Shown here: positions 23,519 through 31,319 of the stretch, one piece after another
Layout of the letters: each line of letters begins with the position of its first letter
Numbering within the stretch: the stretch's first letter is position 1
Assembly: GCA_017412505.1 (NCBI GenBank)
Contig: JAFPXN010000042.1
Location: 1-64,000 of the forward strand
From: Bacillota bacterium
GTDB taxonomy: Bacteria; Bacillota; Clostridia; Peptostreptococcales; Anaerovoracaceae
Length of the DNA: 64,000 nucleotides
Direction: 5' to 3'
The notes under the pieces: model-generated
Told to the model about the DNA's origin: nothing
The model's database searches: none
The model's input: the letters and a program-made list of their open reading frames with translations, nothing else
Program-made: the position numbers and the translations under genes

Positions 23519-23581
23519 GTTTTTCTTCTCCTTTTTGTCATGTCGCATGAAGCGATAACAGTTAACTTTTTCAACAGTCTC

Positions 23582-23610
23582 ATTATAATCAAAACGGCTC
23601 TGCTTGTCAC
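23582..23610 (-). promoter_or_regulatory. Rubrerythrin promoter
   Basis: On the minus strand GTGACA (23605-23610), 17 bases, TATAAT (23582-23587). It is back-to-back with the alanine racemase promoter. Confidence 0.6.
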
Positions 23611-23614
23611 CCCC

Positions 23615-23644
23615 TTGAAAGCGGATAGGCGCAGGGAGTATAAT
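23615..23644 (+). promoter_or_regulatory. Alanine racemase promoter
   Basis: TTGAAA (23615-23620), 18-base spacer, TATAAT (23639-23644). Confidence 0.65.
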
Positions 23645-23696
23645 AAATTTTAGCGCAAACGCTGATCAGTAATAGACTTTTACGGAGGATAAACGT

Positions 23697-24857
23697 ATGA
23701 ACAGAGCATGGATCGAGCTGGATTCTGCAGCACTGAAACACAACCTGGAAGAACTCAGCAAGGAGTTCGACCCCAAGACCGGCATCATGGGCGTGGTCAA
23801 AGCCAACGGTTACGGCCACGGCGCCACCCAGATCGCGGCGAAGCTCAACGAATTCGGCATCGACCACATCTGCGTGGCAGCCCTGAGCGAAGCCATCGAA
23901 CTCAGAGAGGCCGGCATCAAAGGCACCATCATCATCCTGGGCTACACGGCTCCCGGATTTGCCATGGAACTGTACCGCAATCAGATCACCCAGACCCTCG
24001 TCAGCATCGAATATGCGAAGCAGCTGGACGAAGTCTTCGGCAAGATGATCGAGGCCACCATGCCCGAGAACAAGGACGCCAAGCTGCTGGCCAACATGGC
24101 CATCGACACCGGCATGCACCGCATCGGCGTCGCCAAGGACGATTACGACACCATGGTGGAATTCTACAACCTGAAGCATATCAAGTGCACGGGTATGTTC
24201 ACCCACCTGCCCGTTGCTGACACCGGAGAAGAACAGCACGTGGAATTTACGAAGGGCCAGATCGAAGCGTTCTTCCGGGCGAAGCACGAACTGGAAAAGA
24301 GAGGCGTCGACCCCGGTTACGTTCACTGCCAGAACTCCCTGGGCAGCATCAACTACTCCCCGCTGCCCGAGGCGGACTACGCGCGCTTCGGCATCTGCAT
24401 GTACGGCGCGCAGCAGGTCTATGAGGACTACGTCAAGCGTCCCGTCCATCTGGAGCCGGTCATGACCCTGAAGGCCCACATCGCCTCCGTGCGCGAGATC
24501 GCTCCCGGAGAGACCGTCGGCTACGGCCGCACCTTCACCGCGGAGAGACCGACCAAGATCGCGACCCTGTGCATCGGCTACGCAGACGGCGTGCCCCGCA
24601 ACCTGTCCGGCGGCAAGCTGAAGGCCATCGTACACGGCCAGTACTGCCAGGGCGCAGGCCGCATCTGCATGGATCAGATGATGCTGGACGTCACCGACAT
24701 CCCCGATGTTAAGATGGGCGACGTTGCCATCCTGCTGGGCAGAGACGGCGACAAGGCGATCTATGCGGAAGACTGGGCGAGAGATGCCGGCACCATTACC
24801 GACGAGATCTTCACCAGACTCAACAAGCGCATCGAGAACAACGGATTCGTCAAGTAA
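23697..24857 (+). CDS. alr: Alanine racemase
   Basis: 386 aa. The PLP lysine is Lys35 in VVKANGYGHGA, and the second catalytic residue is the Tyr in ETVGYGRTF. AYADGVPRNLSGG-type sequence (here IGYADGVPRNLSGG) and the RICMDQMMLDV segment complete the fold. The enzyme converts L-alanine to D-alanine for peptidoglycan. It is a single-gene unit with its own promoter, an ACGGAGG ribosome site and a strong terminator. Confidence 0.96.
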   Translation: MNRAWIELDSAALKHNLEELSKEFDPKTGIMGVVKANGYGHGATQIAAKLNEFGIDHICVAALSEAIELREAGIKGTIIILGYTAPGFAMELYRNQITQTLVSIEYAKQLDEVFGKMIEATMPENKDAKLLANMAIDTGMHRIGVAKDDYDTMVEFYNLKHIKCTGMFTHLPVADTGEEQHVEFTKGQIEAFFRAKHELEKRGVDPGYVHCQNSLGSINYSPLPEADYARFGICMYGAQQVYEDYVKRPVHLEPVMTLKAHIASVREIAPGETVGYGRTFTAERPTKIATLCIGYADGVPRNLSGGKLKAIVHGQYCQGAGRICMDQMMLDVTDIPDVKMGDVAILLGRDGDKAIYAEDWARDAGTITDEIFTRLNKRIENNGFVK

Positions 24858-24870
24858 AAGGTTCGAACGA

Positions 24871-24902
24871 GCGCGCCTCTCCGGAGGCGCGCTTTTATAT
24901 TT
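24871..24902 (+). terminator. Terminator of alr
   Basis: GCGCGCCTC (24871-24879), loop TCCG, GAGGCGCGC (24884-24892), then TTTTATATTTT. Confidence 0.92.
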
Positions 24903-24940
24903 TGTAAGATTATTGCGAAGAATTAACTACAGAATGTAAA

Positions 24941-24969
24941 TTGAACAGCCCATTCCGCTCCTGTAAAGT
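24941..24969 (+). promoter_or_regulatory. Promoter of the methionine gamma-lyase-type gene
   Basis: TTGAAC (24941-24946), 17-base spacer, TAAAGT (24964-24969). Confidence 0.55.
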
Positions 24970-25025
24970 AAAACCGTAAGAACATGTCAAAACCCGTTTG
25001 CATACAGATGAAAAGGAGCAAAACC

Positions 25026-26222
25026 ATGAGCATCAAGACAGATCTTCTTCACGACAATCAGGTCCATCAGAAACTGTGGGGCGACTACAAGAGCATCGCA
25101 GCAAGCCATACCAGCCCCATTTATCAGACCACGACGTTCATTCTGGACGACTTCGACAGCGCCGTCTATCTGAACCAGCACGTGGACCAGGGCTTCGTGT
25201 ACAGCCGTTTCGGCGGTCCGTCCAGCGACGAACTGGAAAGAAAAGTCGCCCATCTGGAGCACGCGGAAGCCGCGCTGGCGCTGGCTTCCGGCCTCGGTGC
25301 CATCTCCACGGCAGCTCTGTCCTGCCTGAAGGCCGGCGATCACGTGGTCTTCGGCGACGTCATCTATGGATGCACGTTTACGCTGTTCGCTAAGGTCCTG
25401 ACCAATTTCGGGGTCACCTACACCAGAGTCGACACCACGGATCCCCAGAATGTTGCAGACGCCATCCAGCCCAATACGACGCTGGTCTACGTGGAGACCC
25501 CGGCTAACCCGACACTGAAGATCTCCGACATCGAAGCGATCGCCAAGATCGTTCACGAGCATGAAGGCATGAAGCTGATCGTGGACAGCACCTTCGCTTC
25601 TCCCTATCTGCAGAACCCCATCGATCTGGGTGCGGATATGGTCGTTCACAGCGCGACGAAATATCTGTGCGGTCACGGGACAGCAACGGCCGGCATCATC
25701 GCGGGCCGCAAAGAACTGATCGACCGCTGCCGCATGCCCTTTATGCAGTGCTTCGGCGCGGTGCTTGGACCGTTCGAGGCCTGGCTCGTGATGCAGGGCA
25801 TGAAGACCCTGGCCGCACGCATGGACGTGACCTGCGCCAACGCCATGAAGGTCGCGAAGTTCCTGGAGAACCATCCGAAGATCGACCGCGTGTACTATCC
25901 CGGTCTGGAGAGCCATCCCACCCACGCCATCGCCAAGAAGCAGATGCACAACGGTTTCGGCGGCATGATGAGCGCCGACATCAAGGGCGGCATGGACGCT
26001 GTCCGTAAAGTGATGAACAACGTCAAGGTCTTCTCCCTGGCGACGTCTCTGGGCAACGTGGACTCCCTCATCCAGCACAGCCCCTCCATGTCCCATTTCG
26101 ACATGAGTCCGGAAGAACGGCACGCCGCGGAGATATTCGACGGCCAGGTGCGCCTGTCCATCGGCATCGAAGACGCAGACGACCTGATCGCGGATCTTGA
26201 CCAGGCTCTCGCCCTGATCTGA
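25026..26222 (+). CDS. Methionine gamma-lyase-type trans-sulfuration enzyme
   Basis: 398 aa, PLP enzyme of the Cys/Met metabolism family. The PLP lysine is Lys212 in HSATKYLCGHG; substrate-side residues include YSRFGGPSSDELE and the Tyr114-Gly-Cys116 pair in VIYGCTFTL. The Cys at this place is characteristic of methionine gamma-lyases, which break methionine to methanethiol, 2-oxobutyrate and ammonia; cystathionine gamma-lyase or -synthase remain possible. The ATG at 25026 is chosen because AAAAGGAG lies ten bases upstream. It has its own promoter and terminator. Confidence 0.9.
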   Translation: MSIKTDLLHDNQVHQKLWGDYKSIAASHTSPIYQTTTFILDDFDSAVYLNQHVDQGFVYSRFGGPSSDELERKVAHLEHAEAALALASGLGAISTAALSCLKAGDHVVFGDVIYGCTFTLFAKVLTNFGVTYTRVDTTDPQNVADAIQPNTTLVYVETPANPTLKISDIEAIAKIVHEHEGMKLIVDSTFASPYLQNPIDLGADMVVHSATKYLCGHGTATAGIIAGRKELIDRCRMPFMQCFGAVLGPFEAWLVMQGMKTLAARMDVTCANAMKVAKFLENHPKIDRVYYPGLESHPTHAIAKKQMHNGFGGMMSADIKGGMDAVRKVMNNVKVFSLATSLGNVDSLIQHSPSMSHFDMSPEERHAAEIFDGQVRLSIGIEDADDLIADLDQALALI

Positions 26223-26249
26223 TACACAGGAATTGCCTCCTTAAAACAA

Positions 26250-26283
26250 AGAAACGGCCGGGCTTTTTCGCCCGGCTGTTTTC
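26250..26283 (+). terminator. Terminator of the methionine gamma-lyase-type gene
   Basis: CGGCCGGGC and GCCCGGCTG form a GC stem around TTTTTC, flanked by A-run and TTTT. Confidence 0.88.
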
Positions 26284-26299
26284 GTGATACAATATTCTT

Positions 26300-27493
26300 A
26301 TGGATTATACGATCTCCGACATGCTGCGGGACAATCTCGTTCCAGGCATCGAACAACTGGCGTACGGTGCGGATCTGGGCACTGCCGAGATCGCGGCCGT
26401 GACGGTGCAGGAATACCCGGCGGACGACTTCGTCCAGCCCGGGGATCTTGTGCTATCCACGGCAGAAGGGTGCACGGAGGACGAAGCGAAGTTTTCCGCA
26501 TTTCTGCAGGAACTTGCGGCGAGCGGTGCCTGCGGCGTGCTGTTTGCGTTCCGCGACCCCGCCTACAAATTCCCGCTGGCTTTGCGGCTGCAGGCTCAAA
26601 AGCAGGGACTACCTGTGTTCCGCATCCCCTGGAAAGTCCGGTTTGCCCAGGTCCAGACGGACCTCATCCGGCGCATCCACCGGCGCAACGTGGAATATCT
26701 GACGGAACGGAAGCTGAAGAACGACTTTGTTTGGAATCTGGCATCCGGCGGGGAAGATCTGCAGCAGATGGCGGTCCAGGGGCTCCGGCTGAAGTTCGAC
26801 CTGAGTCTGAACTACGCCTGCATCCGTTTCCGGGCTGCGCTGCCGGAAGACGTGCCGGAATATTCCGCCCGGGCAGCGGAGGCAGCGGCCTTGGCGGAGA
26901 ATGCGATCGAAAGCGCCTGCCGGCTCTGCGGGCTGCGGGGCATGTATGCGGCCATGTCGCTGGAGTTTCTGCTTTACGTGCAGGTCCGGCAGAGCAGGGA
27001 GGCGGAGGACCTGCAGCGCATAACGGAAGTGCTGCGCAGCAAACTGCAGGAGAACCTGGCGGATGCGGCGCTCACGTTTGGAATCTGCCCTGCGGGCGAT
27101 GCGCCTGCGGACTTTACGCTGCTGGCCCGCCAGGCTGCCATGGCGCTAACGTACGCGGCGGATTCTCCCGGCGGGATGTATACGTATAAAGACGCGAAGG
27201 AAGCGGCGCTCATCGCGGCGCTGCTGAGGGACGAGCAGGCGGTCTCCATTGCCGCACAGACGCTGCAGCCCCTGCTTTCCGCGGACGGGAAGGGCAGCGA
27301 ATATCTGAAGAGCCTCGCAGTGTATTTCCGCTGCTGCGGCAATGCCAGCAAGGCGGCGGAGGAACTGCATATCCACCGGATCTCACTTCTCCAGCGCCTG
27401 GAGAAGATCGAGGCGCTCACCGGGCTCTCCCTGAAGGATCACCGGGACCGCCTGCTGCTGCAGCTGTGCGTGCGCATGATCCGGGACGAGTAG
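26300..27493 (+). CDS. PucR-family transcriptional regulator
   Basis: 397 aa. The N-terminal PucR domain (MDYTISDML, then PGDLVLSTAEG and GACGVLFAF) is followed by a middle GGDEF-like domain and a C-terminal helix-turn-helix, YFRCCGNASKAAEELHIHRI, then LLQRLEKIEALTGLSL. PucR-type regulators often control purine or amino-acid use. No target operon is evident here; the gene may act on the upstream PLP enzyme. There is no Shine-Dalgarno: TACAAT at 26288-26293 lies seven bases before the ATG, so the message may be leaderless. The HAD gene follows after 14 bases. Confidence 0.88.
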   Translation: MDYTISDMLRDNLVPGIEQLAYGADLGTAEIAAVTVQEYPADDFVQPGDLVLSTAEGCTEDEAKFSAFLQELAASGACGVLFAFRDPAYKFPLALRLQAQKQGLPVFRIPWKVRFAQVQTDLIRRIHRRNVEYLTERKLKNDFVWNLASGGEDLQQMAVQGLRLKFDLSLNYACIRFRAALPEDVPEYSARAAEAAALAENAIESACRLCGLRGMYAAMSLEFLLYVQVRQSREAEDLQRITEVLRSKLQENLADAALTFGICPAGDAPADFTLLARQAAMALTYAADSPGGMYTYKDAKEAALIAALLRDEQAVSIAAQTLQPLLSADGKGSEYLKSLAVYFRCCGNASKAAEELHIHRISLLQRLEKIEALTGLSLKDHRDRLLLQLCVRMIRDE

Positions 27494-27507
27494 GGTAAAA
27501 AAGTATT

Positions 27508-28161
27508 ATGGAAAAGAAATATAAGATCGTTTTATTTGATATGGACGGGACCATCCTGGATACGCTCCGGGATCTGTCGGACTCCGTCAACTGGGCGCTG
27601 GCCGAATGCGGCCTGCCCCAGAGAACATTTGCCGAAAACCGCCGTTTTTTAGGCAACGGCATCATCAATCTCATCCACCGGGCCGTGCCGGAAGGAACGC
27701 CGGAAGATCTGGAACTGCAAGTCCGCACGGTGTACAAGCACCATTACGAACAGCATTGCAACGACACGACGAAGCCCTTCGACGGCATTCCCGAAGCGCT
27801 TGCCGAACTGCGCCGCCGGGGATATAAGCTGGCCTGCGTCTCCAACAAGCCGGATGACGACGTGGCCCGGCTGGCGGAGCGGTATTTCGGCGGCTTGCTG
27901 GACGACTGGAGCGGTCCGCTGCCCGGCATGCCCATCAAGCCGGCGCCGGATCTGTGCGACCGCATTTTGGCGCGCCAGGGGCTGACCCGCGCAGAAGCCA
28001 TCTACGTCGGCGATACGGAAGTGGATATCAAGACCGCGGAGAACGGCGGCATGGAATGCATCGTCTGCGCCTGGGGCTTCCGGGACGAGGACTGGCTCGT
28101 CGCCAGCGGTGCGAAGACCATCATCCACAGGCCGCAGGAACTACTGGAGTTGTTACCATGA
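27508..28161 (+). CDS. HAD-family phosphatase (phosphoglycolate phosphatase-like)
   Basis: 217 aa. HAD motifs: I, LFDMDGTILDT (catalytic Asp pair); II, ACVSNKPDDD; III, MPIKPAPD; IV, YVGDTEVDIKTA. The cap domain is of the C1 helical type between motifs I and II. It hydrolyses a small phosphoester; phosphoglycolate is the usual annotation but not certain. Its stop overlaps the TrmO start by four bases. The ribosome site is weak (AGGG, 12 bases away). Confidence 0.9.
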   Translation: MEKKYKIVLFDMDGTILDTLRDLSDSVNWALAECGLPQRTFAENRRFLGNGIINLIHRAVPEGTPEDLELQVRTVYKHHYEQHCNDTTKPFDGIPEALAELRRRGYKLACVSNKPDDDVARLAERYFGGLLDDWSGPLPGMPIKPAPDLCDRILARQGLTRAEAIYVGDTEVDIKTAENGGMECIVCAWGFRDEDWLVASGAKTIIHRPQELLELLP

Positions 28162-28889
28162 CGCAGCATATCATTCACCCGATCGCCCATATCCGCACGG
28201 ATCTATCCTCCAAGTTCGGCATTCCCCGGCAGTCCGGGCTCGTGCCCGAACTGGAAGGCACCATCGTGTTCGAGCCGGCGTATCGCAATCCTGACGCGCT
28301 GCGGGGGCTGGAGAACTACAGCCATATCTGGCTCATCTGGCATTTCTCCGAAGGTTTCGCTTCGGCAAAGCAGGAAGGTCGCTACGACGGTCACGAAGAG
28401 GCCGCAGAAACGCCGTCCTGGAGTCCCACGGTACGTCCGCCGAAGATGGACGGCAACACCCGGGTCGGCGTGTTCGCGACGCGGTCGCCCAACCGGCCCA
28501 ATTCCCTGGGCCTGTCCGTGGTGAAGATCACCGGGATCGAACCGGTAAGCGAAGAAGGACCCCTTATCCATGTGTCCGGCGCAGATCTGATGGACGGCAC
28601 TCCGATCTTCGACATAAAACCCTATCTGCCTGCTACGGAATGCATCCCGGATGCGGACAAAGGAATCGGACGATTACGCCATGTTGAAACGCTGGATGTA
28701 GAAATTCCCGATGAGTGGGTCAAAAAGCTGTCAGAGGGCAAAACAGAGGCTCTCAGACGCATCCTGGAACTGGACCCCAGGCCCGGCTACCAGGACGACC
28801 CGGCCCGCATCTACGGCTTTCCCTTCGCCGGAAAGGAAGTGAAGTTCCGGGTGGAAGAGGGAACCGCCATCGTCGTTTCGATCGAATAA
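28158..28889 (+). CDS. trmO: tRNA (N6-threonylcarbamoyladenosine37) methyltransferase-type protein
   Basis: 243 aa. The TsaA/TrmO fold is shown by HPIAHIRTDLSSKFGIPRQS, the LENYSHIWLIWHF segment and RVGVFATRSPNRPNSLGLSV, which binds S-adenosylmethionine. A C-terminal extension ends in the ARIYGFPFAGKEVKF region found in the TrmO type. It methylates the t6A base at position 37 of certain threonine tRNAs. It is translationally coupled to the HAD gene, and a long palindrome separates it from the convergent flavoprotein gene. Confidence 0.9.
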   Translation: MTQHIIHPIAHIRTDLSSKFGIPRQSGLVPELEGTIVFEPAYRNPDALRGLENYSHIWLIWHFSEGFASAKQEGRYDGHEEAAETPSWSPTVRPPKMDGNTRVGVFATRSPNRPNSLGLSVVKITGIEPVSEEGPLIHVSGADLMDGTPIFDIKPYLPATECIPDADKGIGRLRHVETLDVEIPDEWVKKLSEGKTEALRRILELDPRPGYQDDPARIYGFPFAGKEVKFRVEEGTAIVVSIE

Positions 28890-28959
28890 AAAACGGGGAC
28901 GGGTCTCTGTCCCAGCAGTACTGCAGCACTGCAGTGAGACAGAGAACCGTCCCCGTTTT
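28890..28959. repeat. Long GGGGACGG palindrome between convergent genes
   Basis: AAAACGGGGACGG (28890-28902) and CCGTCCCCGTTTT (28947-28959) enclose a second palindromic part rich in CTGCAG, with CTCTGTC facing GACAGAG. The whole 70 bases form one long hairpin with A/T runs at the ends. It acts as a two-way terminator and belongs to the same GGGGAC/GTCCCC repeat type as 10633-10669. Confidence 0.8.
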
Positions 28960-28967
28960 CGTGTCCT

Positions 28968-29513
28968 TTAGAACTTATCGGCCAGCGCGGCTGCCTGGGC
29001 GCAGCCGTCGGTCTTTTCGATGTCACCTTCGTTTAAGACGCCCGGAACGCAGACCTCGCCGACCATATTCCACTTGCAGAGGGCTGCGGTGCGTTCGAGG
29101 GGCACGCGCACACCGTCCATGACGGCCGGGTCCGCTTCTTCGCAGCAGGTGATGATAGCGCAGTCCTTGCCGGCGATACCCTTACCGCCGACCATAAAGG
29201 TGTACAGTTTGTCGATGGCGCCTTTGATCTGCGCGGGGATGGAGTACCAGTAGACCGGCATGGAGAATACGACGCCGTCCGCTTCCAGGATCGCGGGGGC
29301 CATCTTGTTGAAATCTCCGCCGAACGTGCAGGCTTCGCCCGTCGAATAGCAGGTGTTGCAGGCGTGGCAGAATCCCATGTCCATGTCGGATGTGTCGAAG
29401 CGGGTCACGGTGTGGCCTTTCGCCTCCGCTGCCGTGATGAAAGCTTCGGTCATGGCGAAGCTGTTGCCGCTCTTTCTGGGGCTGCCGGTAATTACTACGA
29501 TCTTTTTGCTCAT
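28968..29513 (-). CDS. Flavodoxin-fold NAD(P)H-dependent FMN reductase-like protein
   Basis: 181 aa. ITGSPRKSGNSFAMTEAF is the FMN phosphate loop; MPVYWYSIPAQIKGAIDKLY is the second flavin contact. DMGFCHACNTCYSTGEAC carries a cluster of cysteines as in iron-sulfur flavoproteins, although the spacing (CxxCxxC...C) would need checking. It is probably a multimeric electron-transfer flavoprotein in the cytoplasm. Start supported by AAAAGGAG. A similar but not close protein is encoded at 62579-63217. Confidence 0.88.
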   Translation of the reverse strand: MSKKIVVITGSPRKSGNSFAMTEAFITAAEAKGHTVTRFDTSDMDMGFCHACNTCYSTGEACTFGGDFNKMAPAILEADGVVFSMPVYWYSIPAQIKGAIDKLYTFMVGGKGIAGKDCAIITCCEEADPAVMDGVRVPLERTAALCKWNMVGEVCVPGVLNEGDIEKTDGCAQAAALADKF

Positions 29514-29543
29514 TGGTTTTCTCCTTTTATTTGATGACTGGGG

Positions 29544-29578
29544 CAGAACACATGGGGACTATCCCCCGGGGTTCTGTT
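29544..29578. repeat. Degenerate GGGGAC palindrome
   Basis: CAGAAC (29544-29549) pairs with GTTCTG (29571-29576) and the inner GGGGA with TCCCC. It lies directly after the stop codon of the SDR gene and before the flavoprotein gene. It is an eroded copy of the repeat type seen at 10633-10669 (the same ACATGGGGAC core). Confidence 0.65.
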
Positions 29579-30373
29579 TTAGTAGGCTGTCGTCATGGCG
29601 CCGTCGTCCAGGAAGGCCTGGCCGCTTACGCTGCCGTTGGCCGGGCTGATGAGGAAGACTGCGGTGCGGCCATACTCGTCTGTGGACTGGTAGCGGCGCT
29701 GGGGGAAGTTTGCGCTGTCTTTTTTCGTGTACTCTTCTTCGGTAAGGCCGATCTTTTCGCCGCGGATGCCGTTAAGATATTTGATGCGGTCCGTGTAGAT
29801 ACGGCCGGGCCCCATAGTGTTCACGAGGATGCCGTAGGGGCCGAATTCTCTTGCCATGGTCTTGCTCATGCCGACGACTCCCATGCGGAAGGTGTTGGAC
29901 AGGATGAGGTTATCCAGCGCGCTCTTGATGGATGACGATGTGCTGTTGAGGATGCGGCCTTCGCCCGCTTCCTTCATGTAGGGCAGTGCCGCCCGGATGG
30001 ATGTAATGTAGCTGTGCAGGCACTTCTGATAGCCGTCCGCCCAGTCCGCTTCCGTCAACGCTTCGAAGGAACCAGCCTTCGGTCCGGGACAGTGGTTGAC
30101 CAGCGCATAGATGCCGCCGAGTTGCGCCGCAACATCGTCGATCATCTTCGTGATGCTGGCGTCGTCCAGCACGTCGTAGTAGAAGCAATAGGGCTTGTTT
30201 CCGGTCTCCGCTTCGATGTCCGCCTGGGCTTTCTCCAGGTCCGCGCGGAATGCTTCCGCGGTAGCGATGGCCACCTTTGCGCCTTCTCTGGCCGCTTCCG
30301 TTGCGATGCCTTTACCGATGCCTGCGGCGGAAGAGAGAACGACGACTACTTTATCCTTTAAACCGAGATCCAT
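29579..30373 (-). CDS. SDR-family protein with altered catalytic motif
   Basis: 264 aa Rossmann protein of the short-chain dehydrogenase/reductase family. The nucleotide loop is SSAAGIGKGIA (residues 14-24) and the Ser region is ILNSTSSS (141-148). Where the YxxxK motif should stand, the sequence is LILSNTFRMGVVGMSK: aligning on Gly168 and Lys171 puts Ser159 and Arg163 in place of Tyr and Lys. A subfamily of SDR proteins with this LSN..R pattern exists; its chemistry is not the classical one. The gene ends an operon with an FAH-type hydrolase and an aminotransferase. Confidence 0.88.
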   Translation of the reverse strand: MDLGLKDKVVVVLSSAAGIGKGIATEAAREGAKVAIATAEAFRADLEKAQADIEAETGNKPYCFYYDVLDDASITKMIDDVAAQLGGIYALVNHCPGPKAGSFEALTEADWADGYQKCLHSYITSIRAALPYMKEAGEGRILNSTSSSIKSALDNLILSNTFRMGVVGMSKTMAREFGPYGILVNTMGPGRIYTDRIKYLNGIRGEKIGLTEEEYTKKDSANFPQRRYQSTDEYGRTAVFLISPANGSVSGQAFLDDGAMTTAY

Positions 30374-30392
30374 TTTGTTATCCTCCTTGTAT

Positions 30393-31319
30393 TTATTCCA
30401 TTTCCGGGTGCTTCTTTAAGTCGACGACGGGATTCTTCAGGGGCTCCATGCAGAACCCGTCCGGTCCGATGATGCGGCATTCCGCGATGTCCCCGTCCGT
30501 CAGCGGGAACGCTCTTGGGGTTCCCGTGGAGAGCACGTCTCCTGCGTACCAGCCCTGGATCGAGGAGTGCAGGGAGACCAGGCGGGCAGGGCGGTGAGTC
30601 ATGTTGGCGACCACATTTTTAGCGTACACTTCGCCGTTGTGCACGCTCTGCACTTCCAGTTTCAAAACGTCCGGCACCTCGTCCGGGGTCACGAGCTCGG
30701 GACCGAAGGAGAAGAAGGTGGGGAAGTTCTTGACGATCGTCAGGTAGCGGGGGTTGCCCTGCACATATTCGTTGCCCTTCAGGATGGATTCCTCCGTCAT
30801 GTCGAGGATGGTTGTGTAGCCGGCGACTACGTCCAGCCAGTTTTCTTCGGAAACGTCTCTGCAGTCTTTCCCGAGAATGACGCCCAGTTCCGCTTCCGCC
30901 GTCGTGCGGCAGGCTTCCTTCAGTTTCGGCAGACAGATGTCGTCTCCGGGGCCGACGAGGGTGTCCGCCATCTTGAAGAAGCTGCCGGGGAACCCCTGTG
31001 GCGCCGCCATGCCGATGTCACCGGCGTGATCCACATAGTTCAGACCGATGCCGAAGATGCGGCGGGGATTTCTGTACAGGGGGCCGTAGACGACTTCTTC
31101 CTCGGGGATGACCCCCGGAATGCTCTCCAGCTCCTCTTTGCCGCCATCGTTATACCACTTCGTAAGCGTCTTCAGCTGCTGGGTCTCGATCAGATCGAAC
31201 AGGTCCTCTTTCCAGACTGTCCCTTTCGCTGCATTCAGGCAGGCGATGGGCAGTACGCCTTTTTGGGTCACGATACCGGCGGTCTCTTTGCCGTTCCATT
31301 TCACTGTTGCAAGTCTCAT
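30393..31319 (-). CDS. Fumarylacetoacetate hydrolase (FAH) family protein
   Basis: 308 aa. FAH fold with metal-site residues in RIFGIGLNYVDHAGD, AEAELGVILGKDC and TTILDMTEES, and a final motif GDVLSTGTPRA. Members cleave or isomerise 2-oxo acids such as fumarylpyruvate or 2-hydroxy-dienoates, or decarboxylate oxaloacetate. The start at 31319 is preferred because AAAAAGGAGG lies ten bases upstream and it overlaps the aminotransferase stop by ATGA. An aminotransferase upstream and an SDR downstream suggest breakdown of an amino acid via its 2-oxo acid. Confidence 0.88.
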   Translation of the reverse strand: MRLATVKWNGKETAGIVTQKGVLPIACLNAAKGTVWKEDLFDLIETQQLKTLTKWYNDGGKEELESIPGVIPEEEVVYGPLYRNPRRIFGIGLNYVDHAGDIGMAAPQGFPGSFFKMADTLVGPGDDICLPKLKEACRTTAEAELGVILGKDCRDVSEENWLDVVAGYTTILDMTEESILKGNEYVQGNPRYLTIVKNFPTFFSFGPELVTPDEVPDVLKLEVQSVHNGEVYAKNVVANMTHRPARLVSLHSSIQGWYAGDVLSTGTPRAFPLTDGDIAECRIIGPDGFCMEPLKNPVVDLKKHPEME

